From contig JAFEKR010000014.1 of NCBI GenBank assembly GCA_019022495.1, forward strand, positions 1,116,001 to 1,180,000: DNA of 64,000 bases, given 5' to 3'. The notes beneath the pieces are model-generated. The model did no database searches. It had not been told where the DNA came from and saw only the letters and a list, made by a program, of their open reading frames with translations. Position 1 is the stretch's first letter, and every line of letters begins with the position of its first letter. The position numbers and the translations under genes were made by a program. Origin of the DNA: Epichloe hybrida. Taxonomy: Eukaryota > Ascomycota > Sordariomycetes > Hypocreales > Clavicipitaceae. This document shows, piece after piece, positions 58,521 to 64,000 of this stretch.

Positions 58521-60797
58521 ATGAAGATCCTGTTCTTCTGCACCGCGCATAATTCCCTCTCGCAGCGGCTCTACCTTGTCCTGTCTCGGCTGCATTCCGT
58601 CACGGTAGAATATGCCCTGTCTGCGAAGAATATGATTGAGGCGGCCGATATGGTCCAACCAGACTTGATCATCTGCCCGTTTCTCACATCCCTGGTGCCA
58701 CAACAAGTGTATGATGCCTATCTCACACTGATTGTCCATCCGGGCCCTCCTGGGGATGCCGGTCCCAGTGCTCTCGATTGGCTGTTGATGGGTGACGATG
58801 GGACAGAACCCGACAGCCAGAGCCTACTTGCTGACGAGGACCGCTTCAACCCGGTCGGGAGGAGCCATTGGGGTGTCACTGTCCTGCAGGCCACGGAGGA
58901 GTTTGACGCCGGCCCTGTCTGGGCTTTTGACCAGTTCGCCGTCGACATCAACGATGCCGGCGTGACAAAGTCGAGTCTGTACCGGGGCCCCGTCACGCAG
59001 GCTGCCATTGCGGCATCCCTGGCTGCCATTGAGCGCATCGAGGCTGCTTCGACGCTGGTGTCTGCCGTTCTGGGAGCACCCGTGTCTCCCCCCGCGACTC
59101 CCACGGGAGACCGCACACAGCGCAAGGGCGCGCGCATCATTCCGGGGCTCGCGGCCCTCGCCGAGTTTGCAGAGCTGTCGGTGACCACGTCTGAGCCCTT
59201 CCTCGGCGGCACAACGCGTCACCGACCTCTGCTCAAGGCGGCGCAGAGGGACTTCGATGTCAGGAAGCACGCTGCTTCGACCATCTCGCGGAGGATCCGT
59301 AGCGCCGACTCCCAGCCAGGCTGTCTCAGCGACCTGTTCGGGCCCAAGCTCTACTTGTACGGCGGCATGATTGAGAATCCCACTCTGCTCTCATGCACAA
59401 GTCCTCCCGTGCCGCCAGGCAGCGTGGTGGCCGTACGAGACGAGGCCGTGTGCATCGCCACCTGCGACAACAAGGGCGTCTGGATCACCCACATCCGCCA
59501 GGTCAAGAGCAAGACGGACCCTGCGCTCTGGCCAAAGGTTCCTGCAGCCCCGGGTCTCAAGCAGCTCGGGCTCGCGGTCAACGGCAGAGCGTTGTGGTGT
59601 CATTCTCTGCTCCCGCAAGCCGCCATGTCCGACGAGTGGTCGAAATCCTACCACAGCACGTTCCGGGAGATATGGGTGGATTTCGCGTCAGCCGGCCAGA
59701 AACGCATTGCCTATGTATACTTTGACTTCTACAACGGCGCCATGAGCACGACGCAATGTAGAAGAATGGTGCAGTGCCTTGACTACATCACGGCCAGGGC
59801 CACCGACCCAGGCGAGTGCCAGCCCCTGACGGCCGTGGTGCTCATGGGCGGCGATTCCTACTTCAGCAACGGTATCCATCTGAATGTCATTGAAGCGGCC
59901 GCCGACCCTGCCCTGGAGTCGTGGCACAACATCAACGCCATCAACGATGTCGTGCAGAAGATGCTCCTCGACCTGCCCTCCCGCGGCATCACCACCGTGG
60001 CTGCCATCCGTGGCAACGCCGCGGCCGGCGGCGTCGCCCTCGCCACGGCATGCGACGTCGTCGTCGCTGGACCAGACGTCGTCCTGAACCCAGCATACAG
60101 AGCGCTGGGATTATACGGATCAGAGTTCCACAGCATCAGCTACCCCGGCCGCTGCGGTGCCCACGGAGCCCGCACGGCGCTCCGATCCATGACGCCACTG
60201 AGCGCCGACGACGCCCGCGACCTGGGCCTCGTCGACCATGTGCTACCCAAATCTTGGGATTCCCTGGACGCCGCCGTGCGGTGCTACGTCGAGGGCGTGG
60301 TACTCGCACCGCCGTCAGAGCAGCAATCTTCGCCTGTGCCCCCCTCCACCGTCGGCGCTTGGAAGCAAAACGTCGACACATCCTCCGCTGGTCTCGCCCT
60401 CGCCCGTGCCACGGAACTGGGCCAGATGTCCATGGACTTCTGGAGCGCCCGCTCAGAGAGATATCACAGCCGGCGGAGGGACTTTGTGAGAAAGGCAAAG
60501 CCGTCGTCCACGCCTCTGCGATTCGCCTCCCACAGGAGGCAGAAGGGCATGGTCGACGAGGAGGAGCAAGACGAGTTCGACTCGATAGAGTGGTTCGTCG
60601 ACAGCTCGAGGAAGACTCTGAAGCGGGATCTCTCAGATAGAATGGTCCGGCTGATTCGCGACTTCACCAAGGGCGATGCGAGAGATTGCAGTGGGAACGG
60701 GGGCGGGAACAAGGTCAAGGCGGTCAGCCCGGTGCAGAGAGAAGTCGTGCCCGTGACGCCTTCGACACCTTTGTTTTCTTGCTATTATGGCTCTTGA
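58521..60797 (+). CDS. HypX/HoxX homologue: formyltransferase-like plus crotonase-like fusion
   Basis: Single exon, 758 residues, beginning MKILFFCTAHNSLSQRLYLV. Residues 1-175 match the formyltransferase-like half of bacterial HypX/HoxX: HPGPPGDAGPSALDW at 73-87, HWGVTVLQATEEFDAGPVW at 116-134 (the Asp of the formyltransferase active site) and TKSSLYRGPVT. Residues 390-580 match its enoyl-CoA hydratase/isomerase half: LMGGDSYFSNGIHLNVIEAA, the oxyanion-loop segment RGNAAAGGVALA and LYGSEF. Bacterial HypX makes CO for the [NiFe]-hydrogenase active site from a formyl group (formyl-THF to formyl-CoA to CO). Fungi have no [NiFe]-hydrogenase, so the role here must differ. There is an insertion at about 91-114 and a C-terminal extension of about 150 residues beyond bacterial members. 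No targeting signal is obvious. The family call is firm, the role is inference. Confidence 0.88.
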   Translation: MKILFFCTAHNSLSQRLYLVLSRLHSVTVEYALSAKNMIEAADMVQPDLIICPFLTSLVPQQVYDAYLTLIVHPGPPGDAGPSALDWLLMGDDGTEPDSQSLLADEDRFNPVGRSHWGVTVLQATEEFDAGPVWAFDQFAVDINDAGVTKSSLYRGPVTQAAIAASLAAIERIEAASTLVSAVLGAPVSPPATPTGDRTQRKGARIIPGLAALAEFAELSVTTSEPFLGGTTRHRPLLKAAQRDFDVRKHAASTISRRIRSADSQPGCLSDLFGPKLYLYGGMIENPTLLSCTSPPVPPGSVVAVRDEAVCIATCDNKGVWITHIRQVKSKTDPALWPKVPAAPGLKQLGLAVNGRALWCHSLLPQAAMSDEWSKSYHSTFREIWVDFASAGQKRIAYVYFDFYNGAMSTTQCRRMVQCLDYITARATDPGECQPLTAVVLMGGDSYFSNGIHLNVIEAAADPALESWHNINAINDVVQKMLLDLPSRGITTVAAIRGNAAAGGVALATACDVVVAGPDVVLNPAYRALGLYGSEFHSISYPGRCGAHGARTALRSMTPLSADDARDLGLVDHVLPKSWDSLDAAVRCYVEGVVLAPPSEQQSSPVPPSTVGAWKQNVDTSSAGLALARATELGQMSMDFWSARSERYHSRRRDFVRKAKPSSTPLRFASHRRQKGMVDEEEQDEFDSIEWFVDSSRKTLKRDLSDRMVRLIRDFTKGDARDCSGNGGGNKVKAVSPVQREVVPVTPSTPLFSCYYGS

Positions 60798-61582
60798 GCA
60801 GAGGATGGTTTGAGTGCGATATGATGTGATACCATGCTTTTTTTTTTTTTTTTTTTTTTTTTTTTTGTTAGCCCCAGACAGGATAGCCCTTCTTTCTTAT
60901 ATGTAGTCGCTGTTATGCGGTCCGATAATACTTGAATCATTCAAATCAGCTTTGGGATGCTTGTGATTATGCACCGGTGCACTGTCAAGGCGTGCATGTC
61001 GAGAGAAACAGTGACCGACCGGACATAATATGGATTGAGAATGTAAGAGTCCATGTCTCAATAGATTTCTATCGTGCTGTCTAGGGTAAGTCATGTTTCG
61101 GTCGGGTCGGGTTGGGCTGGGCTTGGCTTGGCAGGTGTGGATAATATTTGATGGCCGCCAAACCCCGCCACCAGTTGAGATGGCGGCCAGCACCAAGCCC
61201 CAGAGCAAGCTTCACACCGCGCGCGCAAGAGGCTGGCTTTCAATCCTGAGAACCGAACCGACTGCGATCTCGAAGCCCATCTCTCCCTAGTCGTCAGGAC
61301 CCTAGTCGTCAGGACGTAAAAGCGACGCGCCCCCTGGCATCTCCTCGAAATCTCTCTCCTCCTCGAATTGGCCTCTACGTTTGCTACAACTCGTGTTCTT
61401 TGGCGAGCGGACACCCTCCTCCCCGCTCCTACGTACATGCATCCGACCGCCTCTTGCTCAACACCCATCCCGACCATCTTTACAATCCGCGATCCATCCC
61501 TCTCTACGTAGCTGTGCGCGATTGACGGGTGCGGCCCACCGAGCCCGCCCTGAAGGGAATTCCGTCATCCAGCCCAAGCACA
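60798..61582. other. Intergenic: PAC1 promoter
   Basis: A T29 run at 60838-60866 follows the HypX-like stop by about 40 bases. A CCTAGTCGTCAGGA duplication lies at about 61287-61314. The remainder is pyrimidine-rich promoter-like sequence. No gene was seen. Confidence 0.5.
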
Positions 61583-63230
61583 ATGAGTCGCACATTGCCG
61601 ACTCGGCAGGCTGAGGAGCTGTGAGTGTGTCTATGAAATTGAGAGGGGGGGGGGGGGGACAACGTCAACGGGGGGGGAACTGGGACGATGGAGAGCATTA
61701 AAACTAATGCGGTGTTGTGTTGACAGGCACAAATCTATAATAGCCTATCTTTCGGCCAACAACTTGCCCAACTCGGCTGCTGCTCTGCGCCAGGAAGTCG
61801 GTCTCGGGGAAGACGTGTACGACACCGCCACGGCAAAGAAGTACGAGACGCTGCTCGAGAAGAAATGGACGAGTATTGTGCGGCTACAAAAGAAGGTAGG
61901 TCGGCTGTTGTAAATGACACAACTCTCCACTTCATGTTGCTTGCCGTTCTTGTCTCGAGCGGTCCAGCCAGCTGACCGTGTTTTCGACTCATCCATCAAG
62001 ATAATGGACCTCGAGTCCCGAAACGCCTCACTACAATCCGAGCTCGATAATGCCACGCCGAGCTCCCTGTCGAAGCGAAATCAAGACCCGACCTCTTGGC
62101 TGCCGAGGAAACCATCGAGACATACGCTGGAATCGCACCGGGACATGATCAACTGCATTGCGTTCCACCCGCGATTCTCCTCCATCGCTTCAGGCTCGGA
62201 CGACTGCACCATCAAGGTGTGGGACTGGGAGCTGGGCGAACTGGAACAGACGATCAAGGGCCACACTCGAGCGGTAAAAGGTCTCGACTTCGGCGGCCCT
62301 AGGGGCGCCACGCTGCTGGCGTCATGTAGCTCGGATCTTACCATCAAACTGTGGGATCCTTCAGACCAGTACAAGAACATTCGAACATTGTCGGGCCACG
62401 ACCACAGTGTGAGTGCAGTGCGCTTCATCTCTTCCGGCGCAGGAGGCTCGCAATCGGCTGCGTCAGCGAACCTGCTGGTGAGTGCGAGCGCGGACAAGAC
62501 GCTACGAATATGGGACACGGCGACGGGGTACTGCTTGAAAGCCTTGAGGGGCCACGTGGATTGGGTGCGAGATGTGTGCCCGTCGTTGGATGGCCAATTT
62601 GTCTTGTCCGCCGGTAGTGATCACACAGCACGACTATGGGATATATCCGTCGCCAACCCAGAGAACAAGCTGACGTTGATCGGACACGAGAACGCCGTGG
62701 GATGCTGCACATTCGCACCGCCCTCCGCATATGCACACCTGGCCACCATGGCTGGCCTGAAGAAGCCACCGCCTGCGAGCAGCTCGGCCGAATTCCTGGC
62801 CACAGGGTCTCGCGACAAGACCATCCGGCTTTGGGACGGACGAGGAATCTGTTTCAAGACCCTTGTAGGACACGATAACTGGGTATCGTCCCTCGTGTTT
62901 CACCCCGGCGGCAAGTACCTTTTGTCCTGCGCGGACGACAAGACGATACGATGCTGGGACCTGGCCCAGGAAGGAAAATGCGTCAAGGTTCTAGACGAGG
63001 CTCACACACACTTTGTGACGTGCTTGAGATGGGCCCCCGGCATTCAAAAGGACGGCGGCGCGGTCAACGGGAACGGGAACGGGAACGGGAACGGCACGCA
63101 AGAGCAAGGAGTAGACACTGACGGGGCTTCTTTGAAGAAGAGCAATGGACCCGTCGAGCCCGACACACAGATCCGGTGCGTCATTGCAACGGGTAGTGTA
63201 GATATGACACTGAGAATATGGGCGAACTAG
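61583..63230 (+). CDS. PAC1: LIS1/NudF homologue PAC1, dynein regulator
   Basis: Three exons, 61583-61620, 61727-61895 and 62001-63230, give 478 residues. Donors are GTGAGT and GTAGGT; acceptors are CAG and AAG. The N-terminal LisH dimerisation motif covers about residues 9-40 ([20 protein letters not shown]), followed by a coiled coil ([20 protein letters not shown]) and seven WD40 repeats from about residue 105 ([20 protein letters not shown] through [16 protein letters not shown]), with clear Trp-Asp dipeptides. A GGGAACGGGAAC-type repeat encodes an (Asn-Gly)n run in a loop between the last two blades. LIS1 proteins bind dynein and NudE to move nuclei along microtubules in hyphae. Intron 1 contains two long G runs. 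Length and domain order match the family. Confidence 0.95.
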
Positions 63231-64000
63231 ACGGAGGCGTTCTCTGCAGTTACAAAACTTGGGACCCAGTGAACATCATGGCGGCTTCTCCGTCTCACAC
63301 AGAGGACAGAGATGCTCCGGCTCCAAGTGCATGCATGTCCCGACGGTTCGACAAGAAGTCACGACAACCCTGGATGCACGAGCATTCTTCTCATGAGCTA
63401 CGCATGGAAACGAGAGATGACAAAAGTAGCGTAAAAAATATGAGAAACAAAACAAGAATAAGAAAGAAAGAAAGAAAGAAAGAAACAAAGCCTGCCATAC
63501 ACAGCGCCTGCTTACCAACTTATACGTCCGCGTGCAGGCACAAGTCTTGATCATCAGCTCCCCCTCCCCCCCCCCCTCGTCCACCGTGAAACAAACGCCC
63601 ACGATGCACACACCCGTCTCTGCGTCCATGCGAATCGTGGCTACGTCCGTCATTGAGGGATGCAAGTCATTGAGGGATGCAAGACTGGTAGTTGTCGTTT
63701 GTGTTCAAACGAAACGCAGACGACGGCTGCACGGCCGTTGCAATGAACGGGAGGCTACGAAGCCAGCGTGTTGTCCCGTGTGTGCTTGCGTTTGGGCGCT
63801 GAAATTCTGATCCTCGATGGTGATGCGATGCTCAAGGCAGGCGGCAGGCAGGCGGCAGGCAGCAGTTGGCGATGGGCCGTGGCGCAGTTGGAGGAACCTC
63901 GTCAGTGGCTGACACTAGCCGCCCTGGTGCTCTTACACATATCATTATCATCATCATTATACTCCGTACGGACTACACAGCCAGCAGATTCGGATTCGGA
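63231..64000. other. 3' region of PAC1, end of window
   Basis: No gene seen. It contains a GAAA tetramer repeat (about 63461-63484), a CAGGCGG-type short repeat (about 63837-63864) and TACTCCGTA at 63960-63968. ORFs are short and low in complexity. Confidence 0.5.

Overview
The window is nuclear DNA of a filamentous ascomycete. Genes carry short introns (roughly 50-190 nt) with GT-AG ends and GCTAAC-like branch sites, sit on both strands and have no operon structure. The gene set (striatin/PRO11, a LIS1/NudF homologue, RAD14, MLH3, VPS11, PPT1, MHYT sensor) is typical of Pezizomycotina. Protein flavour and promoter style fit Sordariomycetes, probably Hypocreales (Clavicipitaceae-like), but the species cannot be fixed from the sequence alone.

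Layout. 1-25 kb is gene-dense: the 5' part of an unknown gene (-), PHO88/SND3 (+), a cysteine-rich single-pass surface protein (-), RAD14 (+), striatin PRO11 (+), tRNA-Asp(GTC), MLH3 (-), a Ser/Thr-rich unknown (+), VPS11 (+), a POF1-like nucleotidyltransferase (+), a DUF3659-type protein (-) and a small conserved fungal protein (-). 25-34 kb is looser: a small acidic protein (+), a 3 kb gene-poor stretch with a degenerate ~154 bp repeat and a ~530 bp TA-flanked inverted-repeat element, a 988-residue tandem-repeat protein with a likely mitochondrial presequence (+), and a decayed phosphotransferase gene (-). 34-50 kb holds an FHA protein of the TOS4/PLM2 type (-), a ribosomal-L1-domain nucleolar protein (+), PPT1 (-), a decayed surface-protein gene (+), a ~4.3 kb stretch without a convincing gene, and an unknown phospho-site-rich protein (+). 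50-64 kb holds an MHYT-domain membrane sensor (-) and, divergently across 4.8 kb, a HypX/HoxX homologue (+), then the LIS1/NudF homologue PAC1 (+).

Most interesting. (1) The single-ORF protein at 58521-60797 joins a formyltransferase-like and a crotonase-like half exactly as in bacterial HypX/HoxX, the enzyme that makes the CO ligand of [NiFe]-hydrogenases, yet fungi have no such hydrogenase. Its divergent neighbour is an MHYT protein, a domain proposed to sense O2, CO or NO. A CO/formyl production-and-sensing pair is a testable hypothesis. (2) A 9-mer, TACTCCGTA or its complement, occurs 11 times, all in noncoding DNA, about twenty times more than chance. One copy abuts the inverted-repeat element. 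(3) PRO11 and the MHYT gene, otherwise intact, each lack exactly one base.

The housekeeping genes cover independent jobs: protein targeting, nucleotide excision and mismatch repair, STRIPAK signalling, endolysosomal tethering, ribosome assembly and dynein regulation. No metabolic cluster, virus, CRISPR array or rRNA gene was seen.
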